Below, one piece after another: positions 8,609 to 16,176 of a stretch of 64,000 bases of DNA; the first letter of the stretch is position 1; the number at the start of each line of letters is the position of its first letter. Source of the DNA: Mycolicibacterium elephantis DSM 44368 (GTDB lineage Bacteria; Actinomycetota; Actinomycetes; Mycobacteriales; Mycobacteriaceae); assembly GCF_004014805.1 (NCBI RefSeq), contig NZ_ATDN01000067.1:62001-126000 (forward strand). The letters are read 5' to 3'. The notes under the pieces are model-generated. The model ran no database searches, was not told the origin of the DNA, and saw nothing but the letters and a program-made list of their open reading frames with translations. The position numbers and the translations under genes were made by a program.

Positions 8609-10033
8609 ATGAGCGTGGAGCAGGACGGCGCCACCAACACCGAGTACCGCATCGAGCATGACACCATGGGCGAGGTTCGCGTCCCGGTCGACGCGCTGTG
8701 GCGCGCGCAGACCCAACGGGCCGTGGAGAACTTCCCGATCTCGGGCCGCGGCCTGGAACGCACCCAGATCCGGGCGCTGGGCCTGCTGAAGGGCGCGTGC
8801 GCTCAGGTGAACAAGGACCTCGGGCTGCTGCCCGCCGACAAGGCCGATGCGATCATCGCCGCAGCCGGTGAGATCGCCGACGGCCGCCATGACGACCAGT
8901 TCCCCATCGACGTGTTCCAAACCGGTTCGGGCACAAGCTCGAACATGAACACCAACGAGGTGATCGCCAGCATCGCCGCGCGCAACGGCGTGACCGTGCA
9001 CCCCAACGACGACGTGAACATGTCGCAGTCGTCGAACGACACCTTCCCCACCGCCACGCACATCGCCGCCACCGAAGCCGCTGTGCGCCACCTCATTCCG
9101 GCGCTGGAAGTGCTGCACGAGTCGCTGAGAGGCAAAGCGCGGCAGTGGCGCACCGTGGTCAAGTCGGGCCGCACCCACCTGATGGACGCCGTGCCCGTGA
9201 CACTGGGGCAGGAGTTCGGCGGATACGCACGCCAGATCGAGGCCGGCATCGAACGGGTCAAGGCCACCCTGCCCCGGCTGGGTGAACTGGCCATCGGCGG
9301 CACCGCCGTCGGCACCGGTCTCAACGCGCCCGACGACTTCGACGTGCGCGTCGTCGCGGTGCTGACCCAGCAGACCGGGCTGGCCGAACTTCGGGTGGCC
9401 ACCAACCATTTCGAGGCGCAGGCCGCGCGGGACGGCCTGGTCGAGGCGTCCGGCGCGCTGCGCACCATCGCGGTCTCGCTGACCAAGATCGCCAACGACA
9501 TCCGGTGGATGGGCTCAGGTCCGCTCACCGGCCTCGGCGAGATTCAGCTGCCAGATCTGCAGCCGGGTTCCTCGATCATGCCGGGCAAGGTCAACCCCGT
9601 GATCCCCGAGGCAGTGACCCAGGTGGCCGCGCAGGTGATCGGCAACGACGCCGCGATCGCCTTCGGTGGCGCGTCCGGCGCGTTCGAACTCAACGTGTAC
9701 ATCCCGATGATGGCGCGCAACCTGCTCGAGTCGTTCAAGATCCTGACCAACTCCTCGAAGCTGTTCGCCGAGAAGTGCATCGACGGTCTGGTCGCCAACG
9801 AGGACCGGCTGCGGGAACTGGCCGAGTCCTCGCCGTCGATCGTCACGCCGCTGAACTCCGCGATCGGCTACGAAGAAGCCGCCGCCGTCGCCAAGCAGGC
9901 GCTCAAGGAGAAGAAGACGATCCGCCAGACGGTCATCGACCGTGGCCTGATCGGCGACAAGCTCTCGCTCGAAGAACTCGACAAGCGGCTCGACGTGCTG
10001 GCCATGGCCAAGGTCAAGGACGACGACCAGTAG
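8609..10033 (+). CDS. fumC: Fumarate hydratase class II
   Basis: Class II fumarase interconverts fumarate and L-malate in the TCA cycle as a cytosolic homotetramer without an iron-sulfur cluster. The 474-residue product has the expected length. Signature segments are 'TGSGTSSNMNTNEV', 'SQSSNDTFPTATHIA', 'GRTHLMDAVPVTLGQEF' with the catalytic His, and the class II/lyase signature 'GSSIMPGKVNP' with the flexible-loop Ser. It lies in a likely operon with glpX. Downstream, the conserved gene order is interrupted by the dormancy block. Confidence 0.96.
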   Translation: MSVEQDGATNTEYRIEHDTMGEVRVPVDALWRAQTQRAVENFPISGRGLERTQIRALGLLKGACAQVNKDLGLLPADKADAIIAAAGEIADGRHDDQFPIDVFQTGSGTSSNMNTNEVIASIAARNGVTVHPNDDVNMSQSSNDTFPTATHIAATEAAVRHLIPALEVLHESLRGKARQWRTVVKSGRTHLMDAVPVTLGQEFGGYARQIEAGIERVKATLPRLGELAIGGTAVGTGLNAPDDFDVRVVAVLTQQTGLAELRVATNHFEAQAARDGLVEASGALRTIAVSLTKIANDIRWMGSGPLTGLGEIQLPDLQPGSSIMPGKVNPVIPEAVTQVAAQVIGNDAAIAFGGASGAFELNVYIPMMARNLLESFKILTNSSKLFAEKCIDGLVANEDRLRELAESSPSIVTPLNSAIGYEEAAAVAKQALKEKKTIRQTVIDRGLIGDKLSLEELDKRLDVLAMAKVKDDDQ

Positions 10034-10036
10034 CCG

Positions 10037-10050
10037 AGGACCACTGGCAC
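10037..10050. promoter_or_regulatory. Secondary DosR-like box, USP promoter
   Basis: AGGACCACTGGCAC matches the DosR core GGGACNNNNGNCCC at 7 of 9 fixed positions. It lies exactly 22 bp upstream of a perfect core match, a two-turn spacing common in paired DosR sites. It overlaps the end of the fumC stop region and precedes the first universal stress gene. Confidence 0.5.
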
Positions 10051-10058
10051 CGCCACGC

Positions 10059-10072
10059 GGGACCAATGGCCC
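10059..10072. promoter_or_regulatory. Primary DosR-like box, USP promoter
   Basis: GGGACCAATGGCCC matches all 9 fixed positions of the DosR (DevR) core GGGACNNNNGNCCC and is flanked by GC and TG. It lies 123 bases before the ATG of the universal stress gene at 10195. DosR activates such promoters under hypoxia, nitric oxide and CO in mycobacteria. Confidence 0.7.
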
Positions 10073-10194
10073 TGCGCAATCCGGGCCCACCGACCTAGGG
10101 TTGGTGTCGATGCGGCGCGTACGTGCATCGCCCGGACAAGGGCGGCAACTCCACGCGCCGGCAGACCGCGCAGACCGAATCGAGGGGTAGCGAA

Positions 10195-11076
10195 ATGGCG
10201 GAGTCCATCACCAAGTACGGAATTTTGGTAGCGGTCGACGGATCCCCGGAGTCCGAAGCCGCTGTCAGCTGGGCTGCCCGCGAGGCAGTCATGCGCCGCC
10301 TTCCCGTCACCTTGATGCACGTCATCGCCCCGGTGGAGGTGACCTGGCCCGTCACGTACCTGCAGTCGAGCTTCGACGAGTGGCAGGAGGAGAACGCCAA
10401 GCAGGTCCTGGAGCAGGCCCAGAAGACGTTCCAGGGAAGCGTCGGCGGTGCCGAGGTGCCCGCGGTGAATTCCGTCGTGGAACACGGCCCGATCGCGTCG
10501 ACGCTTGTCGCGGCGTCCGCGGACGCGTGGATGGTCGTCGCGGGCAACCGCGGGATGGGTGCGCTCGGCCGCGCGCTACTGGGTTCGGTCAGCAGCGGTC
10601 TGCTGCACTATGCCCGCGGCCCGGTCGCGATCATCCCCGCAGAGGCCCCGACCCCTGATCCCGCGGCGCCGGTGCTGCTCGGCATCGACGGATCGCCTGC
10701 CGCGGAAGGGGCCACCGCGCTGGCGTTCGACGAGGCGTCGCGTCGCGGCGTGGAGTTGGTGGCCCTGCACGCCTGGAGCGACACCCGCGTCTTCCCGATC
10801 GTCGGGGCCGACTGGCAGAAACACCAGGAAGAAGGCCAGGAGGTGCTCGCCGAACGCCTGGCGGGTTGGCAAGAGCAGTACCCCGAGGTGCGTGTGCGGC
10901 GCCGCCTCGTCTGTGACCAGCCCGCCCGTTGGCTGCTTGACGAGTCCGACCAGGCCCAGCTTGTCGTGGTCGGCAGCCGCGGCCGCGGCGGCTTCAAGGG
11001 CATGCTGTTGGGCTCGGTGGCCGCCAAGGTCGCTCAGGGCGCCCAGGTTCCGGTCATCGTCGTCCGGGACCGTTAG
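10195..11076 (+). CDS. Universal stress protein, two UspA domains
   Basis: A 293-residue tandem-UspA protein of the Rv2005c/Rv1996/Rv2623 type. Domain 1 (about 8-145) begins 'ILVAVDGSPESEAAVSWAA' and ends 'NRGMGALGRALLGSVSSGL'; domain 2 (about 155-290) begins 'VLLGIDGSPAAEGATALAF' and ends 'GSRGRGGFKGMLLGSVAAK'. The Asp after the first strand and the G-x2-G-x9-G-S loop mark ATP-binding members. In M. tuberculosis such proteins are DosR-induced and Rv2623 slows growth by binding ATP. The ATG at 10195 follows 'GAGGGGTAG'. Two DosR-like boxes lie upstream and a second usp gene follows after three bases, so the two are co-transcribed. Confidence 0.93.
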   Translation: MAESITKYGILVAVDGSPESEAAVSWAAREAVMRRLPVTLMHVIAPVEVTWPVTYLQSSFDEWQEENAKQVLEQAQKTFQGSVGGAEVPAVNSVVEHGPIASTLVAASADAWMVVAGNRGMGALGRALLGSVSSGLLHYARGPVAIIPAEAPTPDPAAPVLLGIDGSPAAEGATALAFDEASRRGVELVALHAWSDTRVFPIVGADWQKHQEEGQEVLAERLAGWQEQYPEVRVRRRLVCDQPARWLLDESDQAQLVVVGSRGRGGFKGMLLGSVAAKVAQGAQVPVIVVRDR

Positions 11077-11079
11077 AGG

Positions 11080-11976
11080 ATGTCCGAAATGCCTGACAGC
11101 ACAGGGGCGGTGGTCGTCGGGGTCGACGGCTCGGACGACGCGCTCAACGCCGCGGTCTGGGCGGCCGCCGTCGCGGAGAAGTTCGACGCGCCGTTGCACA
11201 TCGTGCACGCCACCCCCGACCCCGGTCGTCTCCTCACCGACGCCGCGGCCACGATGTACGCGGCGCTGATCGCCGAGCAGCGCACAACCGCCGAAGCCAC
11301 CCTCAAATCGGTCGAGGACGCGGTGCGGGCGAAGTTCGCGACGCTGACGATCACCGCCACGCGCTTCGACGAATCGGCGTCGAAGGTGCTGACAAGCCTG
11401 AGCGAAAACGCGCGCCTCGTCGTCCTCGGCTGTCCCGAGGTGCACACCGGCGCTGCTCTGCTACTGGGTTCGACAACCGTTGCGGTGACGACACACTCGT
11501 CGTGTCCGGTCGTCGCCTGGCGTGGCGGGATCACCGCCCCGACCGATCAGCCGATCGTTCTCGGCGTGAACGGTGACCAAACCGGCGACGCGGCGTACCG
11601 GATCGCATTCGAGTTCGCGGACCGCTTCGGTGTCCCGATCTACGCGGTCAACGCCTGGCCCGGCCGCCGGGTGCTCGGCGGGATCGAGATCCCGGCGATG
11701 ATCGACTGGGGCGCCGTCGAAACGGCGCAATGGCAATTCGTCATGGGCTCGGTGGAGCCGTGGAGTGAACGCTACCCCGACGTCGAGGTCAGGTACTTCA
11801 TCGAAACGGCCGGGGCAGGCCAGGCACTGCTGCAGCACGCCGCCGATGCTCAGTTGGTGGTCGTGGGCAGCCGTGGCCGCGGCCTGCTCGCCGGTACGGT
11901 GCTGGGCTCGACGAGCCTGAACATGCTGCACCACAGCCCCGTTCCGGTGCTGGTGTGCCACAATGCGGTCCGGTAG
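11080..11976 (+). CDS. Universal stress protein with atypical ATP motifs
   Basis: A 298-residue tandem-UspA protein, second gene of the usp pair. Domain 1 starts 'AVVVGVDGSDDALNAAVWA' but its ligand loop is 'LGCPEVHTGAALLLGSTT', lacking the usual G-S-R-G-x-G. Domain 2 starts 'IVLGVNGDQTGDAAYRIAF', with Asn in place of the conserved Asp, but ends with an intact 'GSRGRGLLAGTVLGSTS'. Each domain therefore lacks one half of the ATP site, so nucleotide binding may differ from its upstream partner. The start could be ATG 11080 or ATG 11089; I use the first. The stop codon lies within an 11-bp tandem repeat. Confidence 0.9.
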   Translation: MSEMPDSTGAVVVGVDGSDDALNAAVWAAAVAEKFDAPLHIVHATPDPGRLLTDAAATMYAALIAEQRTTAEATLKSVEDAVRAKFATLTITATRFDESASKVLTSLSENARLVVLGCPEVHTGAALLLGSTTVAVTTHSSCPVVAWRGGITAPTDQPIVLGVNGDQTGDAAYRIAFEFADRFGVPIYAVNAWPGRRVLGGIEIPAMIDWGAVETAQWQFVMGSVEPWSERYPDVEVRYFIETAGAGQALLQHAADAQLVVVGSRGRGLLAGTVLGSTSLNMLHHSPVPVLVCHNAVR

Positions 11977-12008
11977 CGGTCCGGTAGCGGTCCGGTAGCG
12001 ACCCGGTA
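11965..12008. repeat. 11-bp tandem repeat spanning usp stop codon
   Basis: Three perfect copies of GCGGTCCGGTA are followed by one degenerate copy GCGACCCGGTA. The first copy contains the last codons and TAG stop of the usp gene; the rest fill the gap before the convergent fdxA stop. Because 11 is not a multiple of 3, copies outside the gene do not extend the protein. Confidence 0.85.
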
Positions 12009-12017
12009 ACGAAGGCG

Positions 12018-12359
12018 TCAAGCCCCCCGCGGCATGGCCGCGATCAGCGGCGTGTCCACGCCCACCGGGCCGAGTCGGGTCGCGCCGCCCGGTGAGCCCA
12101 GCGGGGCGTCTCGTCCCGGCAGGACTTCGTTGAAGAACGCGGCGTTGTCCGCCAGGTGCTGCAACTCTTCCTCGGGCAGGTCGGTCTCGAAGTAGATCGC
12201 GTCGACCTCGCACACGAGCTTGCAGGCACCGCAATCCACACATTCATCGGGGTTGATGTAGAGAACCCTTGCGCCTTCGTAGATGCAATCCGCCGGACAT
12301 TCCTCGACACAGGCTTTGTGCATCACGTCCACACACGCTGAACTGATCACGTAGGTCAT
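12018..12359 (-). CDS. fdxA: Ferredoxin FdxA, 7Fe type (Rv2007c-like)
   Basis: A 113-residue ferredoxin. The N-terminal half has 'CVDVMHKACVEECPADC', ligands of a 3Fe-4S cluster plus one Cys of the 4Fe-4S cluster, and the second motif is 'CVDCGACKLVCEVDAI' (C-x2-C-x2-C-x3-C, with Glu where many ferredoxins have Pro). The C-terminal tail 'PLGSPGGATRLGPVGVDTP' is characteristic of mycobacterial FdxA. It is a DosR-regulon electron carrier in M. tuberculosis. A strong DosR-like box lies at 12419-12432, inside the end of the upstream kinase gene, so fdxA probably has its own hypoxia-induced promoter as well as read-through from that gene. Confidence 0.94.
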   Translation of the reverse strand: MTYVISSACVDVMHKACVEECPADCIYEGARVLYINPDECVDCGACKLVCEVDAIYFETDLPEEELQHLADNAAFFNEVLPGRDAPLGSPGGATRLGPVGVDTPLIAAMPRGA

Positions 12360-12418
12360 GGCTCAGAACGTACGCATCGAATCCGCTGCGAGTCGCCGGC
12401 CAAAGGCCATCGGTACTG

Positions 12419-12432
12419 AGGACCAAGGTCCC
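12419..12432. promoter_or_regulatory. DosR-like box upstream of fdxA
   Basis: On the minus strand the sequence is GGGACCTTGGTCCT, 8 of 9 fixed positions of GGGACNNNNGNCCC. It is almost a perfect palindrome and lies 60 bases before the fdxA ATG, at the stop-codon side of the kinase gene. A much weaker half-site (12404-12417) lies between it and the gene. Confidence 0.7.
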
Positions 12433-13905
12433 TTACCTGAGGGCCACCGGCGTCTCGAACACCGCCTTCCGAGCCTCGGCGACCGATTCGGCCAGCGGGC
12501 CGCCGGTATCGATGCGGTGGGCCTGCGGCCAGGCGTCGTCGGCTTGGGCGAGCCTGGCCGCGATCTCGGGGGTGGCATCCGAGCTCGTCGGTCCGCGGCT
12601 GACCGTTCTGGCCGCCGCATCCCGCACCGGAACATGACAGCTGAGTTCCACCACGAGCGCCTGGGTTTCGCCCGCCAGCCTGCGCACCCGCTCGCGCTGG
12701 TGCGCATCGCGCCACGTCGCGTCGAGGATGACCGTCTCACCCCGTTCCAGGTGGTGACGGGCACGCTGCAGCACGGCGTCGTAGACGGCCGCGACGTTCT
12801 CCGCGCTGTAGAGCCCGGCTTCGGGCTCACCGACCGCGCCGGAGATGACACCCGCGGACTGCAGCTCACGGCGCACATCGTCGGTCGAGATGACCTGCGC
12901 TCCAAGCGGTTCGGCAAGCGCACGCGACAACGTGGTCTTACCGGTTCCCGGGCCGCCACCGACCATGACCAGCCGTACCGTGGCTGCCCGCAGATGGTCG
13001 AGGGCGATGTCGATGTGGCGCTGGGCATCTTCGGCCGCTTCGGGATGCCCTTGCGCCACGCGCACACAATCGACCTTGGCGCGCACCACCGCACGGTAGG
13101 CGATGTAGAAGTCAGCCAGCGTCACCGGTGCCGTCTCCCCCGCGGCGCGGCGGTAATGATCCAGCAGGAACTCGGCCAAGTCCTTGCGCCCCAAGTACTC
13201 CAGGTCCATGGCGAGAAATGCGACGTCGTCCAGACCGTCGACGTAGCGCAACCGGTCGTCGAACTCCAGGCAGTCGAGCAATACGGGCCCCTCGGGCATA
13301 CAGAAGATGTCGTCGGTCAGCAGATCGGCATGTCCGTCGACGATGCGGCGGTCGGCGATGCGCTGGCTGAACAGCGCCGACCGGCCCGAGATGTACTGCG
13401 AGGCAAGGTGCCACACCTCGTCGATGAGTCCGGGCGCCAGTACCGCGTGGTGGTGAAGCTCGTCGATGTTGGCCTGCCACCGCGCGGCGACGGCGTCGGC
13501 GGTACCGCAGGCATCGATCGCATCGCCCCGCGCCGCGCCGGCATGAAACGATGCCAATGTCTCGGCGATCGACACCAGGTGTGCCTCCACCGGAGTTCCG
13601 TGCCGCACCAGGTATGTCAGCCGGCAGGTGTCCGGATATCGGCGCATCACGATCACCGGCTCGGGCGGTTCGCCCTCGACGCCGCTGAAGTGCGCCAGAC
13701 CCAGATAGCTGTCGGGCGCGAGCCGACTGTTGAGCTCGATCTCGTGGGCACAGGCTTCTTCGCGCTGCTGCGCGGTGCGGAAATCGAGGAACTCGGTGAC
13801 CAACGCCTTCTTCGCCTTGTAGGCCCGCTCCCCGAGCAGGGCAACCAGCCCGGTGTGGGTCTCATGCACCTCAGCGGACAGGTTGCCGGGCGTCGTCCAA
13901 GCCAT
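12433..13905 (-). CDS. Fused phosphotransferase / P-loop kinase (Rv2004c-like)
   Basis: A 490-residue bifunctional protein. The N-terminal part (about 1-320) is aminoglycoside-phosphotransferase-like, with 'RIVDGHADLLTDDIF' as the catalytic H-x-D-x3-D/N loop and 'LLDCLEFDDRLRYVDGLDD' supplying the metal-binding acids. The C-terminal part (about 325-490) is a zeta-toxin/adenylate-kinase-like P-loop domain with Walker A 'GGGPGTGKTTLSRAL' and a base-recognition segment 'VISTDDVRREL'. This fused arrangement is that of Rv2004c, a DosR-regulon protein of unknown substrate. It is followed by fdxA and divergent from the nitroreductase across a 132-base gap with two DosR-like half-sites. Confidence 0.9.
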   Translation of the reverse strand: MAWTTPGNLSAEVHETHTGLVALLGERAYKAKKALVTEFLDFRTAQQREEACAHEIELNSRLAPDSYLGLAHFSGVEGEPPEPVIVMRRYPDTCRLTYLVRHGTPVEAHLVSIAETLASFHAGAARGDAIDACGTADAVAARWQANIDELHHHAVLAPGLIDEVWHLASQYISGRSALFSQRIADRRIVDGHADLLTDDIFCMPEGPVLLDCLEFDDRLRYVDGLDDVAFLAMDLEYLGRKDLAEFLLDHYRRAAGETAPVTLADFYIAYRAVVRAKVDCVRVAQGHPEAAEDAQRHIDIALDHLRAATVRLVMVGGGPGTGKTTLSRALAEPLGAQVISTDDVRRELQSAGVISGAVGEPEAGLYSAENVAAVYDAVLQRARHHLERGETVILDATWRDAHQRERVRRLAGETQALVVELSCHVPVRDAAARTVSRGPTSSDATPEIAARLAQADDAWPQAHRIDTGGPLAESVAEARKAVFETPVALR

Positions 13906-13941
13906 GCACTCATCTTGCCGCCCGATCGCACACCTGTGCAG

Positions 13942-13955
13942 CGGTCGTCAGGCCC
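13942..13955. promoter_or_regulatory. DosR-like box, nitroreductase/kinase divergent promoter
   Basis: CGGTCGTCAGGCCC matches 7 of 9 fixed positions of the DosR core and is followed by TACCCG. The 11-mer GGCCCTACCCG recurs 23 bp downstream, so this is the first of a tandem pair in the gap between the divergent kinase and nitroreductase genes. Confidence 0.5.
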
Positions 13956-13964
13956 TACCCGTGG

Positions 13965-13978
13965 AGGCACAAAGGCCC
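13965..13978. promoter_or_regulatory. Second DosR-like half-site, same divergent promoter
   Basis: AGGCACAAAGGCCC matches only 6 of 9 fixed positions, but the right half and its flank (GGCCCTACCCG) are an exact repeat of the site 23 bp upstream. It lies 60 bases before the nitroreductase ATG. Confidence 0.4.
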
Positions 13979-14037
13979 TACCCGAAACTCCGGCCGGCGT
14001 GGAAGCCTAATAGTTGGACAGGTAGCTGGAGGTTCAG

Positions 14038-15039
14038 ATGACACAACCCCCGCCGCCCACGGTGGATGACAGCACGATCGCCAACGCCGTGAAGCTGGCG
14101 TGCCGGGCCCCGTCGTTGCACAACAGCCAACCGTGGCGGTGGGTGGCCGAGGACGGCGAGCTTCAGCTGTTCGCCGAACCGTCGCGCAGAGTGCGCAGCA
14201 CCGACGAGTCCGGTCGCGAGACGCTTCTGAGCTGCGGCGCGGTCCTCGACCACCTGCGGGTCGCGATGGCGGCAGCCGGATGGGCGACGTTCGTGAGCCG
14301 GTTCCCGAACCCCAACAACCGGCTGCACCTGGCGACCATCGACTTCGGCCCGATGGACTTCGTCACCGAGGGCCATCGCCGCCGAGCCAACGCCATCCTG
14401 CTGCGACGCACCGACCGCCTGCCGTTCGCGCCGCCTCCCGACTGGGAATCCTTTGAGCCGCACCTGCGCAACGTCGTGGGTTCCGAGGCGGTACGTCTCG
14501 ACGTGATCGCTGATGATGCGCGCCCGAAACTGGCCGAGGCGTCGCAGCTCACCGAAACCCTGCGCCAATACGATTCCTCCTACCACGCCGAACTGCAATG
14601 GTGGACCGCGGGTTTCGAGACCGCCGAGGGCATCCCGCAAAGCTCACTGGCCTCGGCTTCCGAGGCGGATCGCGTCGATGTCGCGCGCAGGTTCCCCGTG
14701 AGTCAGCATCGCGATCGCCGGGAGGGTGTCGAACGAGATCAGTCGAAGATCCTGGCGCTGTCGACGTACGACGAATCCCACGACAGTGTGCTGCGCTGTG
14801 GTGAGCGGCTGTCGGCGGTGTTGCTCGAAGCCACGATGGCAGGCATGGCCACCTGCACCTTGACCCACATCACCGAGCACCCTGAGAGCCGGCAGATGCT
14901 CACCGAGCTGATCGGTCGGGACGTCACCCCCCAGGTTCTCGTCCGCGTCGGCCTGGCACCGTCGATCGATGACTTGCCGCCCCCGACGCCGCGACGGCCG
15001 CTCGACGAGGTGCTGGAATTCCGGTCGCGCCGAGAGTGA
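14038..15039 (+). CDS. Acg-family nitroreductase-like FMN protein
   Basis: A 333-residue protein of the Acg/Rv3131/Rv3127 family, which combines two nitroreductase-fold halves in one chain. Visible features are 'AVKLACRAPSLHNSQPWRW' near the N-terminus, the family hallmark, and the C-terminal 'VLRCGERLSAVLLEATMAG', 'THITEHPESRQMLTEL' and 'VLVRVGLAPS'. Family members bind FMN but lack reductase activity in some cases; Acg may sequester flavin during dormancy. It has a GGAGG ribosome site before ATG 14038. The upstream gap carries two DosR-like sites, consistent with hypoxic induction. The gene faces the convergent usp gene with 12 bases between. Confidence 0.88.
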   Translation: MTQPPPPTVDDSTIANAVKLACRAPSLHNSQPWRWVAEDGELQLFAEPSRRVRSTDESGRETLLSCGAVLDHLRVAMAAAGWATFVSRFPNPNNRLHLATIDFGPMDFVTEGHRRRANAILLRRTDRLPFAPPPDWESFEPHLRNVVGSEAVRLDVIADDARPKLAEASQLTETLRQYDSSYHAELQWWTAGFETAEGIPQSSLASASEADRVDVARRFPVSQHRDRREGVERDQSKILALSTYDESHDSVLRCGERLSAVLLEATMAGMATCTLTHITEHPESRQMLTELIGRDVTPQVLVRVGLAPSIDDLPPPTPRRPLDEVLEFRSRRE

Positions 15040-15051
15040 TTCGGCTCGGTG

Positions 15052-15936
15052 TCAGGATGACCGCGCGACGATCACCGGCATCCGGGCCGATTCGGCGACC
15101 GCGGCGGCCACCGAGCCCAGCAGCATCCCCGCGAAGCCGCCGCGGCCGTGGCTGCCCACCACCACCAGCTGCGCGTCGTCGGCCTGCTTGACCAGCTGGC
15201 GCGCCGGCTGATCGCGGACCACCACCTGCCGCACAGGCACCTCGGGATAGCGCTCATGCCAACGCGCCAGCTGTTGCGTCAGCGTCTGTTCTGCCATGCC
15301 CTTACCGGTGGCCGTCCATTCGTCCGCCGGTAGCTCGAAGGTGGTGTCGTCCATCCACGCGTGCACCGCCACGAGCTCGACACCGCGGCGCGATGCCTCG
15401 TCGAACGCGATCTCGGCGGCCAGCTCCGAGGCCGGCGAGCCGTCGATCCCGACGACCACGGGCGCCTGCTCGACGGGGCACGACATCAGCGGATCCTCGT
15501 CGTGCACCACCGCGACCGGGCAATGGGCACGTTGGACGAGTCCCCGGCTGATCGACCCCATCAGCCGTCGCGCGAGCGAGCCCTGCCCGCGGCACCCGAC
15601 CACGATGAGCTGCGCCTCCTTGGAGAGGTCGACGAGTGAAGGCAGCACTGCACCGTCGAGCAGGCGGGTGTCGATTCGGCCGGGGGCGGTCATCGCCTTC
15701 TCGGCCACCGTGGTCGCCTCGCGCAGCCATCTCTGGGCTTGGGACTGGTAGAGCTGTTCGATTCTCGATGGTGTCGCCACCTCGGGCCAGAATCTCGCAG
15801 CGGGCAGAACGTGCACCAGGGTGAGCGGGGCGTTGCGCATGTCCGCCTCTCGTGCCGCCCAGTCGACGGCCACCTTCGATGCCGGCGAACCGTCGACGCC
15901 GACCACGATGCCGTGTCGGCCGGAAAAGACGGACAT
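15052..15936 (-). CDS. Universal stress protein, two UspA domains
   Basis: A 294-residue tandem-UspA protein. Domain 1 starts 'GIVVGVDGSPASKVAVDWAA' and its loop is 'GCRGQGSLARRLMGSISRG'; domain 2 starts 'VVVGIDGSPASELAAEIAF' and ends 'GSHGRGGFAGMLLGSVAAA'. Both keep the conserved Asp and ATP loop. It is closer to the usp at 10195 than to the atypical one at 11080. The ATG at 15936 gives 'MSVFSGRHG'. It is divergent from the LuxR-type regulator at 16177, and the 240-base gap carries two DosR-like boxes 22 bp apart. Confidence 0.92.
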   Translation of the reverse strand: MSVFSGRHGIVVGVDGSPASKVAVDWAAREADMRNAPLTLVHVLPAARFWPEVATPSRIEQLYQSQAQRWLREATTVAEKAMTAPGRIDTRLLDGAVLPSLVDLSKEAQLIVVGCRGQGSLARRLMGSISRGLVQRAHCPVAVVHDEDPLMSCPVEQAPVVVGIDGSPASELAAEIAFDEASRRGVELVAVHAWMDDTTFELPADEWTATGKGMAEQTLTQQLARWHERYPEVPVRQVVVRDQPARQLVKQADDAQLVVVGSHGRGGFAGMLLGSVAAAVAESARMPVIVARSS

Positions 15937-15999
15937 CAAACCGCTCCTTGCGCTCTCGTCAATACCTCGACGATATGACGTGGTCAGGCAACGGTTCTG

Positions 16000-16013
16000 G
16001 GGTCTTTGGTCAC
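16000..16013. promoter_or_regulatory. DosR-like box, usp / LuxR divergent promoter
   Basis: On the minus strand GTGACCAAAGACCC matches 8 of 9 fixed positions of the DosR core. It lies about 65 bases upstream of the usp ATG (15936) and about 165 bases upstream of the regulator ATG at 16177. Confidence 0.6.
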
Positions 16014-16021
16014 CGATGATA

Positions 16022-16035
16022 CGGACCAACGGCAG
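16022..16035. promoter_or_regulatory. Secondary DosR-like box, same gap
   Basis: CGGACCAACGGCAG matches 6 of 9 fixed positions (CGGACCAACGG resembles common natural sites) and is exactly 22 bp from the box at 16000, the same spacing as in the promoter at 10037-10072. Confidence 0.45.
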
Positions 16036-16176
16036 TCGCGGCGGTCAGTATCTGGTCCGTCACCATGGGGTTCGACATTCGCATCCAGCGAGATGTCGAT
16101 ACGCTCAACCAACGACGACAAATGGAGATGTTGACCCCGTAACCGTCGACCGCGTACTGCCGAGAGTTATCACGTT

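Noticed and set aside
7322..9409. A 695-codon minus-strand ORF opposite glpX and fumC
   Set aside because: Antisense to two clear enzymes; composition (His, Gly, Val, Asp) is that of a shadow frame in high-GC coding DNA.
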